Counted from the stretch's first letter, positions 26,021-34,657 are shown. The stretch: DNA of 64,000 nucleotides from Pacificimonas sp036351775 (GCA_036351775.1 JAZBPX010000023.1:1-64000); one strand, 5' to 3'. Made by a program: numbers and translations. Notes: generated by a model not told the origin, from the letters alone.

Positions 26021-27739
26021 ATGGCCACCGAACTCGACATGGCGATGGACGCCGAAATTGAAAAGCTGACCGCAGAAGGAACGATGTTCGAAGTCGTCGA
26101 AAGCGACGTACGCGGCGTGAAACTGCCGGTGTTCAAGAATGCGCCGGATTCGATGCGCGGCTTCTACGACATGTTCTTTGCGGCGCAGGCGGACAAGGAA
26201 TTCACCGTCTACGAGGATGAGCGGCGGACATTCGGTGACATCTACGCCGAGGCGAAGCACATCGCCGCGATGCTGCAGCATGAATATGGTATCGCGAAGG
26301 GCGACCGCGTAGCGGTGGCCATGCGGAACTATCCCGAATGGATCAGCGCCTATGTGGGCGCGATGTACCTGGGCGCGGTGGTCGTGCCGATCAACGCCTG
26401 GTGGACGTCGGACGAGCTGGATTACGGCCTGACGCACAGCGGTACGAAGCTGGTGATTGCCGACGAGGAGCGGCTGCGGCGAATCCGGAAGATCGACGGG
26501 CTGGACATCGAGGTGCTGAGCGTGCGGACCAGCGCGGTCGTAGCAGGAGAGCTGAACGCGCGCCGCCTGAAGGATGCGCTGGAGGCGAGCCCGAAGGAGA
26601 TGTGGTACGTCCCGCCGCTGGGTTCCGAGGACGATGCGACGCTGATGTACACATCGGGCTCCACGGGCCACCCGAAGGGCGCGGTGTCGACGCATGGCGG
26701 CATTCTGCACGGTGCGATGAACTATCTTGCCATGGGCCTGGCGATGCTGTCGCTGGCCGAGCAGCAGGGTACCGAGCTGCCCGAGCAGCAGGTCATGCTG
26801 CTGAACGTGCCGCTGTTCCACATTACCGGGTCGGTTCCGGTGCTGCTGGTGTCGATCGCGACGGGCCGGAAGCTTGTCATCATGTACAAATGGGACGCGG
26901 GCGATGCGCTGAAGCTGATCGAAAAGGAGCGCGCGACCTATTTCGTGGGCGTGCCGACCATGTCGCTGGAGCTGATGCAGCACCCGGACCGCGACAAGTA
27001 TGATACCTCCACGCTGATGGACATTGCCGCGGGCGGCGCGCCGCGTCCGGCCGAACATGTGAAGCGCCTGACCGAAGCGTTCGCGGCGCGGCCGGCGATC
27101 GGCTATGGCCTGACCGAGACGAACGGCGTGGGCGCGGGCAATCTGCGCGACAATTACGTCGCCAAGCCCAATTCAACCGGCCGCGCGTCGAAACCGATGG
27201 TGGAGATCGCTATCCTGGACGATGACGGGAACAAGGTGCCGAGCGGCGAGCGCGGCGAAGTGTGCATCAAGTCGGCCGCCAACTGCCGCGGCTATTGGCG
27301 CAACCCGCAGGCGACGGCGGAGGCATTCCCGCCGTCCGGCTGGTTCCACACCGGCGACATCGGCTATCTGGACGAGGACGGCTATCTGTTCATCGTCGAC
27401 CGCAAGAAGGACATCATCATCCGCGGCGGCGAGAATATCGCCGCGCAGGAAGTCGAGGCGGCGATCTACGCGCACCCGGCAGTGGCGGAATGCAGCGTCT
27501 TCGGCCTGCCCGACGACCGCATGGGCGAGATCGTGGGCGCGGTGGTTTACCTGAAACCGGGCGAAGTCGTGGAGCGCGAGGCTTTGCTGCAGTTCCTGAC
27601 GAGCGATCTGGCGAAGTTCAAACTGCCCGAGCATGTCTGGATGGTGAAGGAGCCGCTGCCCAAGCTGGGATCGGCGAAGATCGACAAGGTTTCGCTGCGC
27701 AACAAGTACCGCGAGGAGCATTTAGGCAAGGCCGCGTAG
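26021..27739 (+). CDS. Class I adenylate-forming acyl-CoA synthetase
   Basis: A 572-aa AMP-forming ligase that activates a carboxylic acid as acyl-AMP and then as acyl-CoA. The P-loop is YTSGSTGHPKG (210-220). The GYGLTETNG motif, the hinge DRKKDIIIRGGENI and the catalytic lysine K553 (GSAKIDK) are all present. The first 60 residues form a slightly long N-terminus. Chain length and substrate cannot be inferred. A GGGGAGG ribosome site precedes the ATG. It is divergent from lgt and followed by REP repeats. Confidence 0.92.
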   Translation: MATELDMAMDAEIEKLTAEGTMFEVVESDVRGVKLPVFKNAPDSMRGFYDMFFAAQADKEFTVYEDERRTFGDIYAEAKHIAAMLQHEYGIAKGDRVAVAMRNYPEWISAYVGAMYLGAVVVPINAWWTSDELDYGLTHSGTKLVIADEERLRRIRKIDGLDIEVLSVRTSAVVAGELNARRLKDALEASPKEMWYVPPLGSEDDATLMYTSGSTGHPKGAVSTHGGILHGAMNYLAMGLAMLSLAEQQGTELPEQQVMLLNVPLFHITGSVPVLLVSIATGRKLVIMYKWDAGDALKLIEKERATYFVGVPTMSLELMQHPDRDKYDTSTLMDIAAGGAPRPAEHVKRLTEAFAARPAIGYGLTETNGVGAGNLRDNYVAKPNSTGRASKPMVEIAILDDDGNKVPSGERGEVCIKSAANCRGYWRNPQATAEAFPPSGWFHTGDIGYLDEDGYLFIVDRKKDIIIRGGENIAAQEVEAAIYAHPAVAECSVFGLPDDRMGEIVGAVVYLKPGEVVEREALLQFLTSDLAKFKLPEHVWMVKEPLPKLGSAKIDKVSLRNKYREEHLGKAA

Positions 27740-27775
27740 GGGGCGGCCGGTTTGCGCGCGAATGCTGGTGGGTGA

Positions 27776-27855
27776 TGCTTCGACAGGCTCAGCATGAGCG
27801 GACGCACTAACGTTGCAGCGACCCACCAACCGCTCACCCTGAGCTTGTCGAAGGG
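27776..27855. repeat. Paired inverted REP-like repeat (CTTCGACA type)
   Basis: The left arm TGCTTCGACAGGCTCAGC and the right arm GCTTGTCGAAGGG (ending 27855) are inverted copies with a spacer of about 28 bases. It lies in the convergent gap after the acyl-CoA synthetase gene. Confidence 0.7.
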
Positions 27856-27924
27856 TTACCCACAGGCAGCGGTGCGGCAGCCCATTCCGCGGTTTTGTTT
27901 GGCAGTGCGGGACTGACGTGTCCG

Positions 27925-27950
27925 TGGATTCCTGCCTGCGCAGGAATGAC
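27925..27950. repeat. Single REP-like hairpin
   Basis: TTCCTGCCTGCGCAGGAA folds as an imperfect hairpin followed by TGAC. It resembles a lone half of the paired repeats and touches the 3' end of the oxoprolinase gene, so it may help termination. Confidence 0.55.
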
Positions 27951-30900
27951 TATGGTTTTGGTTTCCCGAAGCCGCCGCCGCCCGGGGTTTCTAGAGTGAA
28001 GGTATCGCCGGGCTGAAGGTCGGCGCTGACCGTCCCACCGTGGGTTTCGACGGTGCCGTCGGCGCGCTCGATGCTGGTCTTGCCTGGTGCGCCGTCTGCG
28101 CCGCCTGATAGGCCGAAGGGCGGGACGCGGCGGCGGTTGGCGAGGAGGTTCACGCTCATGGGCTCGCGGAAGCGCAGGCGGCGGATGGTGCCGTCGCCGC
28201 CCTTGCGCGCGCCTGCGCCGCCGGAGTCTTTGCGAATCGAGAACTCCTCGAGGATGACGGGGAAGCGGCTTTCGAGGACTTCGGGGTCGGTCAGGCGGCT
28301 GTTGGTCATGTGGGTCTGCACCGCGTCCGCGCCGTCATGATCGGGGCCTGCGCCGCTGCCGCCCGCGACCGTCTCGTAATATTGCCGCGTGCCGTCACCG
28401 AAGGTCAGGTTGTTCATCGTGCCCTGCGCCGCCGCCATCGCGCCGAACGCGCCGAACAGGGCATCGCAGAGGACCTGGCTGGTTTCGACATTGCCCGCGA
28501 CGACGGCGGCGGGCGGGCGCGGTTTCAGCATCGATCCCGGCGGCGCGGTGATTTGGACGTCGCGCAGGCAGCCGTCGTTCATGGGGATGTCCTCCTCGAC
28601 GAGGACGCGGAGGCAGTAGAGGACGGCGGCGCGGACGACGGCGAAGGGCGCGTTGAAATTGTTCGGCTGCTGGTCCGAGGAGCCGGTGAAATCGACCGTA
28701 AGACGGTCATCCTCGATGCGGATGGCGACACAGACTTCGGAGCCATTGTCAAGTTCGTAGCGGAAGTTGCCGGGCTTCAGGCGGGCGAGGAGGCGGGCGA
28801 CGGCCTCTGCCGCGAAATCGCCGAGATGGGCCATGTAGGCGTCGATGACGGCGCGGCTGTGGTCTTGAACGGCGCTTTTGAGCTGGGCGGCACCGCGGGC
28901 GCAGGCGGCGACCTGCGCCTTCAGGTCGGCGATGTTCTGGTCGGGGCTGCGCGCGGGATGGGGTCCGGAGGCGAGGACATCGCGGACGACGCGCTCCTGA
29001 AAGCGGTTGTTTTTGACGATGAGGAGGTTGTCGAACAGGACGCCCTCTTCCTTGATGGTGCGGGAACTGGAGGGCATGGAGCCGGGCGCGATGCCGCCGA
29101 CATCCGCGTGGTGGCCGCGCGCGGCGACCCAGTAGGCGGGGGCTTCGTCCTTGGCGTCAAGGAAGACGGGCATGATGACGGTGATGTCCGGGAGGTGGGT
29201 GCCGCCCGCATAGGGGTTGTTGAGCGCATAGACGTCGCCGGGGCGGATGCCGCGGCCATCGCCCTGTGGTCCCGAAGCGCGGGCGGCGATGACAGTCTTC
29301 ACGCTCTCGCCCATCGAGCCGAGGTGGACGGGCATGTGCGGGGCGTTGGCAACGAGTGCGCCGCTTGCATCGAACACCGCGCAGGAGAAGTCGAGCCGCT
29401 CGCGGATGTTGACGGAGCTGGCGCTGTGCTGGAGCGCCGCGCCCATTTCCTCGGCGATAGACATGAACAGCGCGCCCATGAGTTCGAGGCGGATGGGGTG
29501 GCGGGTCGCGGCTGCGAGGCTGGTGCTAGCTGTAGCGGTACGTTCGAGGATGAGGTTGGCGCTGTCGTCGATGCGGGCGGTCCAGCCGGGTTCGACGACC
29601 GTGGTGCTGCCGGGGTCGATGATAAGGGCGGGGCCGGGGATACGCTGGTTCACCGCGATGGCCGAACGGTCCCAGACGGGGGTATCGGGGTGTTCGGGGT
29701 CGATAGCGGTAGGAATCGTGGCGGCCGGAGAGCCGGGATCGGCGGGGGTTGGGACGCCGCCGATGTCGCCGGTGCCGGGAGCCCTGGCTTCGACGCGGAC
29801 CATTTCGGCGATCAGGGGCGCGTCGCCGGAGAAGCCGAACTCGGCACGGTGGGCGGCCTCGAAGGCTTCGGTCATGGCGCCGGGCGCGCCGTAGGGGACG
29901 GGAATGAGGTGCTCCGTGCCCTCGTAGCGCAGGAGGACCGTGGCGGTGGTTTCGATGGGGCCTTCGTCAGGGCGCGGGGTGCCGAGGACGGCGCGGGCGG
30001 CGCGGTCCAGTTCGGACACCGCTGCCTCTACCTTCGGGTCGTCCAGCGCGCAGCGGGTCGTGCGTTCCTCGATGGCCGCGCGGCTGGCGAGGCCCATGCC
30101 GAGGGCCGAGAGGACGCTTGCGAGCGGATGGAGGAGAACACGGCGCATGCCGAGCGCTTCGGCGATCAGGCAGGCATGCTGGCCGCCCGCACCGCCGAAG
30201 CTGGCGAGGGTGTAACCCGAAATGTCGCGGCCGCGCGCGACGCTGATGCGCTTGATGGCGTTCGCCATGGTATGGACCGCGATGGCGAGGAAGCCGCGGG
30301 CGATGTCTTGCGCGGGCATGCGGCGGCCCTCGGCGGCTTCGATGGCCACGGCGATCTCGGCAAGGCGGGCATGGGCGGCGTCGGGGTCGAGCGCTTCGTT
30401 GGCGCCGGGGCCGAAGACGGCCGGGAAGCGGTCCGGCTGGATCTTGCCGAGGACGAGGTTGCAGTCGGTGACCGTCAGGGGCCCGCCGCGCCGGTAGCAG
30501 GCAGGGCCGGGGACCGCGCCCGCGCTTTCCGGGCCGACGAGGAAGCGGCCGCCGTCATAGCGGCAGACCGAGCCGCCGCCCGCCGCGACGGTATGAATGG
30601 CGAGCATGGGCGCGCGGACGCGGGCGTCGGCGACCTCGGTCTCGTTGGTCAGTTCGAAGGCACCGGCATAGTGCGATACATCGGTTGAGGTGCCGCCCAT
30701 GTCGAAGCCGATCAGGCGGGTGAAGCCTGCCGCCTCTCCCGTGCGCGCCATGCCAACGATGCCGCCCGCCGGGCCGCTGAGGATCGCGTCCTTGCCGCGA
30801 AAGCTGTCCGCCTCCGCCAGCCCGCCGGAGGACTGCATGAACAGCGGGCGGACGCCGCCGAGCGCTCCGGTGACGCGGTCCACATAGCGGCGGAGGACGG

Positions 30901-31537
30901 GGGAGAGGTAGGCGTCGACCACACTGGTGTCGCCGCGCCCGATCAGGCGGATCAGGCGGCTGACGTCATGGCTGGCGGAGATCTGGGAGAAGCCGACGTC
31001 GCGGGCGATCTCGGCGAGGCGCTGCTCATGTGCCGGGTGCGCGAAGCTGTGCATGCAGAGGATGGCGCAGGCGGTGAGGCCGCGCTCGCGGGCGGCTGTA
31101 AGAGCGGCGCGGACGGTGTCTTCGTCGAGGGGAGAGAGGATGTCGCCTTCCGCGCTCATGCGCTCGTCCACTTCGAGGACATCGGCGTAAAGGGGTGCAG
31201 GTTTGACGATCTCGCGGGCGAAGAGGTGCGGGCGTGCCTGATAGCCGATCGAAAGGGCGTCGCCGAAGCCCTTGGTGGCGATGAGGAGGACCGGTTCGCC
31301 CTTGCGCTCGAGGAGGGCGTTGGTGGCGACGGTGGTGCCCATGCGTACGGACAGCGGCGGCAGGGGGCCCCCGGGCGCAGTGCCCGTCAGGCGGTGGATC
31401 GCCTCGACGGCGGCATCCTCATACTGCTCCGGGTTTTCGGATAGGAGCTTGTCGGACGTGAGCGCGCCGTCCGGCCTGCGCGCGACGATGTCGGTAAAGG
31501 TCCCGCCCCGGTCGATCCAGAACTGCCAGGCGGTCAT
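27950..31537 (-). CDS. 5-oxoprolinase / hydantoinase A-B fusion
   Basis: A 1195-aa protein fusing the hydantoinase A half (about 1-690) and B half (about 700-1190), the arrangement of ATP-dependent 5-oxoprolinase. It opens as FWIDRGGTFTDIVAR and contains the phosphate-binding GFDMGGTSTDVS and GPAGGIVG motifs. The B half carries GGTHLPDITVIMPVF and a histidine/glycine-rich ARGHHADVGGIAPGSMP segment. The enzyme opens 5-oxoproline to glutamate with ATP in glutathione turnover; an N-methylhydantoinase or acetophenone carboxylase role is less likely because A and B are fused. Its start overlaps the stop of the preceding 212-aa gene (ATGA). Confidence 0.9.
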   Translation of the reverse strand: MTAWQFWIDRGGTFTDIVARRPDGALTSDKLLSENPEQYEDAAVEAIHRLTGTAPGGPLPPLSVRMGTTVATNALLERKGEPVLLIATKGFGDALSIGYQARPHLFAREIVKPAPLYADVLEVDERMSAEGDILSPLDEDTVRAALTAARERGLTACAILCMHSFAHPAHEQRLAEIARDVGFSQISASHDVSRLIRLIGRGDTSVVDAYLSPVLRRYVDRVTGALGGVRPLFMQSSGGLAEADSFRGKDAILSGPAGGIVGMARTGEAAGFTRLIGFDMGGTSTDVSHYAGAFELTNETEVADARVRAPMLAIHTVAAGGGSVCRYDGGRFLVGPESAGAVPGPACYRRGGPLTVTDCNLVLGKIQPDRFPAVFGPGANEALDPDAAHARLAEIAVAIEAAEGRRMPAQDIARGFLAIAVHTMANAIKRISVARGRDISGYTLASFGGAGGQHACLIAEALGMRRVLLHPLASVLSALGMGLASRAAIEERTTRCALDDPKVEAAVSELDRAARAVLGTPRPDEGPIETTATVLLRYEGTEHLIPVPYGAPGAMTEAFEAAHRAEFGFSGDAPLIAEMVRVEARAPGTGDIGGVPTPADPGSPAATIPTAIDPEHPDTPVWDRSAIAVNQRIPGPALIIDPGSTTVVEPGWTARIDDSANLILERTATASTSLAAATRHPIRLELMGALFMSIAEEMGAALQHSASSVNIRERLDFSCAVFDASGALVANAPHMPVHLGSMGESVKTVIAARASGPQGDGRGIRPGDVYALNNPYAGGTHLPDITVIMPVFLDAKDEAPAYWVAARGHHADVGGIAPGSMPSSSRTIKEEGVLFDNLLIVKNNRFQERVVRDVLASGPHPARSPDQNIADLKAQVAACARGAAQLKSAVQDHSRAVIDAYMAHLGDFAAEAVARLLARLKPGNFRYELDNGSEVCVAIRIEDDRLTVDFTGSSDQQPNNFNAPFAVVRAAVLYCLRVLVEEDIPMNDGCLRDVQITAPPGSMLKPRPPAAVVAGNVETSQVLCDALFGAFGAMAAAQGTMNNLTFGDGTRQYYETVAGGSGAGPDHDGADAVQTHMTNSRLTDPEVLESRFPVILEEFSIRKDSGGAGARKGGDGTIRRLRFREPMSVNLLANRRRVPPFGLSGGADGAPGKTSIERADGTVETHGGTVSADLQPGDTFTLETPGGGGFGKPKP

Positions 31538-32172
31538 GAACTGGTGGGCTGAGGCGGGATGTCGTCCGATATGAAGTCTGCGGCAATGGTATGATAGTCC
31601 GGAAATTGAAGATCATCCGGATCAAGCCGCAGATGGCTTGCGATGGCAGGAAGTTGATATCGAAAGTCCGCGTAATCGGTCATGATGGCAGCGCCCGAAG
31701 GTAGAGGAGGCCCGCCCTTCTGCGCGTTCAAGAAATTGCGAACCTTCTCACACAGGCGTGCAGGATCGTCGGAATGAGCTGAAACATCCTGCCCGCTGAT
31801 GTCAGAGAGGAAAATCTGGTATCTATAGGGTGCGCGGTCCAGAACGAGGCAGACCTTGCGTCGTTTGCCGCCCTTTGCGGCGTGACCAATTCCGAGAAAA
31901 AGTCCAAGTTCGAAGGGCATGTTGAAACGTGGGAGCCCGCTGCCCTTGTCGGGTTCAGTGCGGGATATGTCGTGAATCCCGATGGGGCAGTCATCGATAA
32001 GCCGAAGAATCTTCGAAATGCGGGTTTCGGCGGTATCGGTCACTTCAAGTGCACAGCGCGCAACGAAGCCGCAGCGGACGATGGTGAAAATCATGATGTC
32101 GAAGAGCGGGCGATAGTCCGGATCAAACGGACAGTTCACAAAAACCGCGACCGGTTCAGCCAGCTTTGACAA
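31534..32172 (-). CDS. NDT/TIR-like motif protein, candidate immune effector
   Basis: A 212-aa cytoplasmic protein with no signal or membrane segment. I recognise its type as recurring uncharacterised proteins beginning V-F-x-N-C-P-F-D. Its motifs are FVNCPFD (11-17), ARCALEV (38-44), GIHDISR (65-71), RFNMPFELGL (82-91), CLVLD (108-112) and DISGQD (124-129). An Asp/Ser-rich turn followed by N-x-x-x-E-L-G is the layout of nucleoside deoxyribosyltransferase and TIR-like folds, with E88 as the candidate catalytic residue. The fold assignment is inference. The DNA is visibly less GC-rich than its neighbours, which suggests transfer. It follows a 70-aa gene by 17 bases and overlaps the oxoprolinase start. 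Confidence 0.7.
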   Translation of the reverse strand: MSKLAEPVAVFVNCPFDPDYRPLFDIMIFTIVRCGFVARCALEVTDTAETRISKILRLIDDCPIGIHDISRTEPDKGSGLPRFNMPFELGLFLGIGHAAKGGKRRKVCLVLDRAPYRYQIFLSDISGQDVSAHSDDPARLCEKVRNFLNAQKGGPPLPSGAAIMTDYADFRYQLPAIASHLRLDPDDLQFPDYHTIAADFISDDIPPQPTSS

Positions 32173-32189
32173 AGAGCTTCTCGCTAACG

Positions 32190-32402
32190 TCAGTCAGCCG
32201 TCGCCAACGTGTCGCGTTTCACATTTGTTTTTACGTGACGAACAGCGTCCCGAATTTGCGCGCGGGTCACAGAGACCGGCTTCATCTTCGGTTCGAAGAT
32301 AACCGTGCCATCATGAGCGAAGCCGATCACTTTGGCACTTCCGACCCTGTCGCCGCGGCGAATATCGCACGATGCCGTCTTCTTCTGATGCTGCTTGGCC
32401 AT
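32190..32402 (-). CDS. Small basic protein upstream of the NDT/TIR-like gene
   Basis: A 70-aa lysine/arginine-rich protein (MAKQHQKKTASCDIRRGDRVGSAKVIGF). The first half has predicted small beta-barrel character (GDRVGSAKVIGFAHDGTVIFEP), then a helix (TRAQIRDAVRHVKTN). I do not recognise the family. Size, charge, position before the 212-aa gene and the palindrome immediately upstream suggest a DNA-binding autoregulator or antitoxin-like partner, but that is inference. It has no clear Shine-Dalgarno, and a possible -10 element lies only a few bases before the ATG. Confidence 0.6.
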   Translation of the reverse strand: MAKQHQKKTASCDIRRGDRVGSAKVIGFAHDGTVIFEPKMKPVSVTRAQIRDAVRHVKTNVKRDTLATAD

Positions 32403-32413
32403 GGTTAAAACAT

Positions 32414-32430
32414 ATACACGAAAAGTGTAT
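32414..32430. promoter_or_regulatory. Palindromic operator ATACAC-N5-GTGTAT
   Basis: A perfect 6+6 palindrome, ATACACGAAAAGTGTAT on the plus strand, begins 12 bases upstream of the 70-aa gene's start. On the minus strand it lies between a weak -35 (TTGCGC) and a -10 candidate (TATGTT) that sits about 7 bases before the ATG. A bound protein would block this promoter and the transcript might be nearly leaderless. Confidence 0.6.
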
Positions 32431-32446
32431 CGCGCAATCTCGCCGG

Positions 32447-33109
32447 TCAGCCCAGCGTCTTGGCGAGGCCCTCGAACAGGGGGCGGCCGTCCACGCCGCC
32501 GAGCTCGGTTTCGATCAGGCGCTCGGGATGCGGCATCATGCCAAGGACGTTGCCGCGGCGGTTGCGGATGCCGGCGATGTTGCGCTGGGAGCCGTTGACC
32601 GCCTCGCCGTAGCGGAAGACGATCTGGCCCTCGCCCTCAAGCCGGTCGAGCGTATCCTCGCTGGCGAAATAATTGCCGTCATGATGAGCGACGGGCACGC
32701 GGATGGTCTCGCCGCCCTGGTAGCCGAGCGTGAACGGCGTGCCGGAATCCTCGACCACCAGCTCGACGTCGCGGCATATATAGTCGAGGCCCGCGTTGCG
32801 AAGGAGCGCGCCAGGCAGGATGCCGGTCTCCGTCAGCATCTGGAAGCCGTTGCAGACGCCGAGCACATGGCGGCCATCAGCAGCGGCCTTGATGACAGCG
32901 TCCATGATGGGCGATTTGGCGGCGATGGCACCGGTGCGGAGGTAGTCGCCGTAGGAAAAGCCGCCGGGCAGCGCGATCAGGTCGACATCGGGAAGATCGC
33001 TGTCGCCGTGCCAGACCATCGTAGGCTTCGTGCCGCCGACCTTTTCGATCGCAACGGCCATGTCCCGGTCGCAGTTGGAGCCGGGAAAGACGATGACCGC
33101 CGCCTTCAT
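32447..33109 (-). CDS. purQ: Phosphoribosylformylglycinamidine synthase, glutaminase subunit
   Basis: A 220-aa class I glutamine amidotransferase subunit that supplies ammonia to PurL in step four of purine synthesis. The nucleophile is C86 in VLGVCNGFQML. The partner histidine and glutamate lie in MMPHPERLIE near the end. The ATG at 33109 gives the family start MKAAVIVFPGSNCDRD and overlaps the purS stop as ATGA; the upstream extension to 33175 is discarded. It is the last gene of the purS-purQ pair. Confidence 0.97.
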   Translation of the reverse strand: MKAAVIVFPGSNCDRDMAVAIEKVGGTKPTMVWHGDSDLPDVDLIALPGGFSYGDYLRTGAIAAKSPIMDAVIKAAADGRHVLGVCNGFQMLTETGILPGALLRNAGLDYICRDVELVVEDSGTPFTLGYQGGETIRVPVAHHDGNYFASEDTLDRLEGEGQIVFRYGEAVNGSQRNIAGIRNRRGNVLGMMPHPERLIETELGGVDGRPLFEGLAKTLG

Positions 33110-33348
33110 GTCTCGCCGTCGAGGATGCGGACCTCGTAATTTTCGATGACGGTGTTTGCGAGCAGCTTCTCGCACATCTCCTCGATGCGCGCCTTGGGCG
33201 TGCCGTCGGCAAGCTCCATCTCGATAAACTTGCCCTGGCGGACATCCTGGGCTTCATCGAAACCGAGCGCGCCGAGCGCGTGGTGGACGGCCTTTCCCTG
33301 CGGGTCGAGAACGCCGGTTTTCAGCGTGACGAAGATCTGGGCTTTCAT
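33106..33348 (-). CDS. purS: Phosphoribosylformylglycinamidine synthase subunit PurS
   Basis: An 80-aa small structural subunit that bridges PurL and PurQ in the multi-subunit form of the enzyme. It shows the family pattern: KAQIFVTLKTGVLDPQGKAV, then LGFDEAQDVRQGKFIEM, and a terminal NTVIENYEVRI strand. It overlaps purQ by four bases. PurL is not in the window. Confidence 0.95.
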   Translation of the reverse strand: MKAQIFVTLKTGVLDPQGKAVHHALGALGFDEAQDVRQGKFIEMELADGTPKARIEEMCEKLLANTVIENYEVRILDGET

Positions 33349-33483
33349 GGCCGCGCCTTATGCTGGGTCCGGCCGCGGGCGGCAAGCCGGGAGGCGCACG
33401 CCGTAACCATGTTTCTGAAGCCGCTGGTAAGGGGCGGCGGGCGAGCCTGACACCCTTAGGGGTCGGTAACGGGATTTCTTGCC

Positions 33484-33630
33484 ATGGGCGCGCTCGCACT
33501 CGCGATGTTTGTCATGCTGTTCGGATTTGGCAACGATGTCGTGGGCGGCATCGAGGGCGAGAATGTGCAGGTCGCGCTGTTCGCGGCCTTCCTGTTCGGG
33601 ATCATCTGCGGCTGGCAGACGAACCGATAG
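33484..33630 (+). CDS. Small two-helix membrane protein, unknown function
   Basis: A 48-aa reading frame, MGALALAMFVMLFGFGNDVV and so on, ending CGWQTNR. It has two hydrophobic stretches (about 2-15 and 30-44) separated by an acidic loop (GGIEGENVQ). Composition and position, divergent from purS, support a small inner-membrane protein. The ribosome site is weak and the family unknown, so it may be spurious. Confidence 0.5.
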   Translation: MGALALAMFVMLFGFGNDVVGGIEGENVQVALFAAFLFGIICGWQTNR

Positions 33631-33648
33631 GGGGTATGATTGCCGGTT

Positions 33649-33739
33649 AGTCATCCCAGCGGAGGCTGGGATCTATGCTGGAGAGGCTGGGCCTGGTGCG
33701 ACCCTTACAGCATGGATCCCAGCCTTCGCTGGGATGACT
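33649..33739. repeat. Paired inverted REP-like repeat (CCC-AGCG type)
   Basis: The left arm AGTCATCCCAGCGGAGGCTG and the right arm (33711-33739, ending TTCGCTGGGATGACT) are inverted copies. It is the first of two repeat pairs placed in tandem between the small membrane protein and purC. Confidence 0.75.
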
Positions 33740-33768
33740 ATTCTTTTGAGGCGGGCAAGGGCGCGTTC

Positions 33769-33845
33769 GTCACCCTGAACTTGTCTCAGGGGCCAGATGT
33801 CGGCGCAGCTTTTGCCACTGGATCCTGAAACGAGTTCAGGATGAC
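33769..33845. repeat. Paired inverted REP-like repeat (CCTGAA type)
   Basis: The left arm GTCACCCTGAACTTGTCTCA and the right arm ending CGAGTTCAGGATGAC. It lies 30 bases after the preceding repeat pair and just before the 3' end of purC. Confidence 0.75.
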
Positions 33846-33868
33846 GAATCGGGTAGAATCAAACCGCC

Positions 33869-34657
33869 CTACTCCGGGTTGCGTGCCTTTCGGGCTTCGG
33901 CGAGGTTGAGGACGGTGTCGGTGCCGCTCCCGTCATCCTGCAGGAGACCGAGGCGGCGGGCGACTTCCTGATAGGCTTCGACCTCGCCGCCGAGATCGCG
34001 GCGGAAGCGGTCCTTGTCGAGCTTCTCGTTGGTGCGCATGTCCCACAGGCGGCAGCCGTCGGGGGAGATTTCGTCGGCGAGGATGATGCGGCTGAAGTCG
34101 TTTTCCCAGATGCGGCCGAACTCCAGCTTGAAATCGACGAGCTTGATGCCGATCCCTGCGAACATGCCCGACAGATAGTCGTTGATACGGATCGTCATGT
34201 CGGAGATTTCGTGCATCTCCTCCTGCGTGGCCCAGCCAAAGCACGCGATATGTTCGTCGGAGATCATCGGATCGCCGAGCGAATCGTCCTTGTAGCAATA
34301 TTCGAGGATGGTGCGGGGGAGCGGCGTGCCCTCCTCGATGCCGAGGCGCTTTGAGAGGGTGCCGGCAGCGACGTTCCTGGCGATGACCTCGATGGGCACG
34401 ATCTCGACCTGGCGGACGAGCTGTTCGCGCATGTTGAGGCGGCGCAGGAAATGCGTTGGGATACCGATCTGGCCGAGGAGCGTGAAGATGTGCTCTGAAA
34501 TACGGTTGTTGAGGACGCCCTTGCCGTTGATCGTGCCCTTCTTCTGGTTGTTGAAGGCGGTGGCATCGTCCTTGAAATACTGGATGATCGTGCCCGGCTC
34601 CGGACCCTCATAGAGAATCTTGGCCTTGCCCTCGTAGATCTGGCGGCGGCGGGACAT
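33869..34657 (-). CDS. purC: SAICAR synthetase
   Basis: A 262-aa phosphoribosylaminoimidazole-succinocarboxamide synthase, which joins CAIR and aspartate with ATP in purine synthesis. Signatures are clear: IYEGKAKILYEG at the start, FKDDATAFN, NVAAGTLSKRLGI, and KLVDFKLEFG with ILADEISPDGCRLWD. The ATG at 34657 (MSRRRQIYEGKAK) fits family N-termini; the upstream extension to 34726 is rejected. Length is slightly above the usual 240 because of a short C-terminal tail. It is separated from purS-purQ by the repeat-filled gap but runs in the same direction. Confidence 0.97.
   Translation of the reverse strand: MSRRRQIYEGKAKILYEGPEPGTIIQYFKDDATAFNNQKKGTINGKGVLNNRISEHIFTLLGQIGIPTHFLRRLNMREQLVRQVEIVPIEVIARNVAAGTLSKRLGIEEGTPLPRTILEYCYKDDSLGDPMISDEHIACFGWATQEEMHEISDMTIRINDYLSGMFAGIGIKLVDFKLEFGRIWENDFSRIILADEISPDGCRLWDMRTNEKLDKDRFRRDLGGEVEAYQEVARRLGLLQDDGSGTDTVLNLAEARKARNPE

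Noticed and set aside
28310..30688. 792-codon plus-strand frame inside the oxoprolinase gene
   Set aside because: Antisense shadow with Gly/Ala/Asp-rich composition; the minus-strand gene has full-length family motifs.
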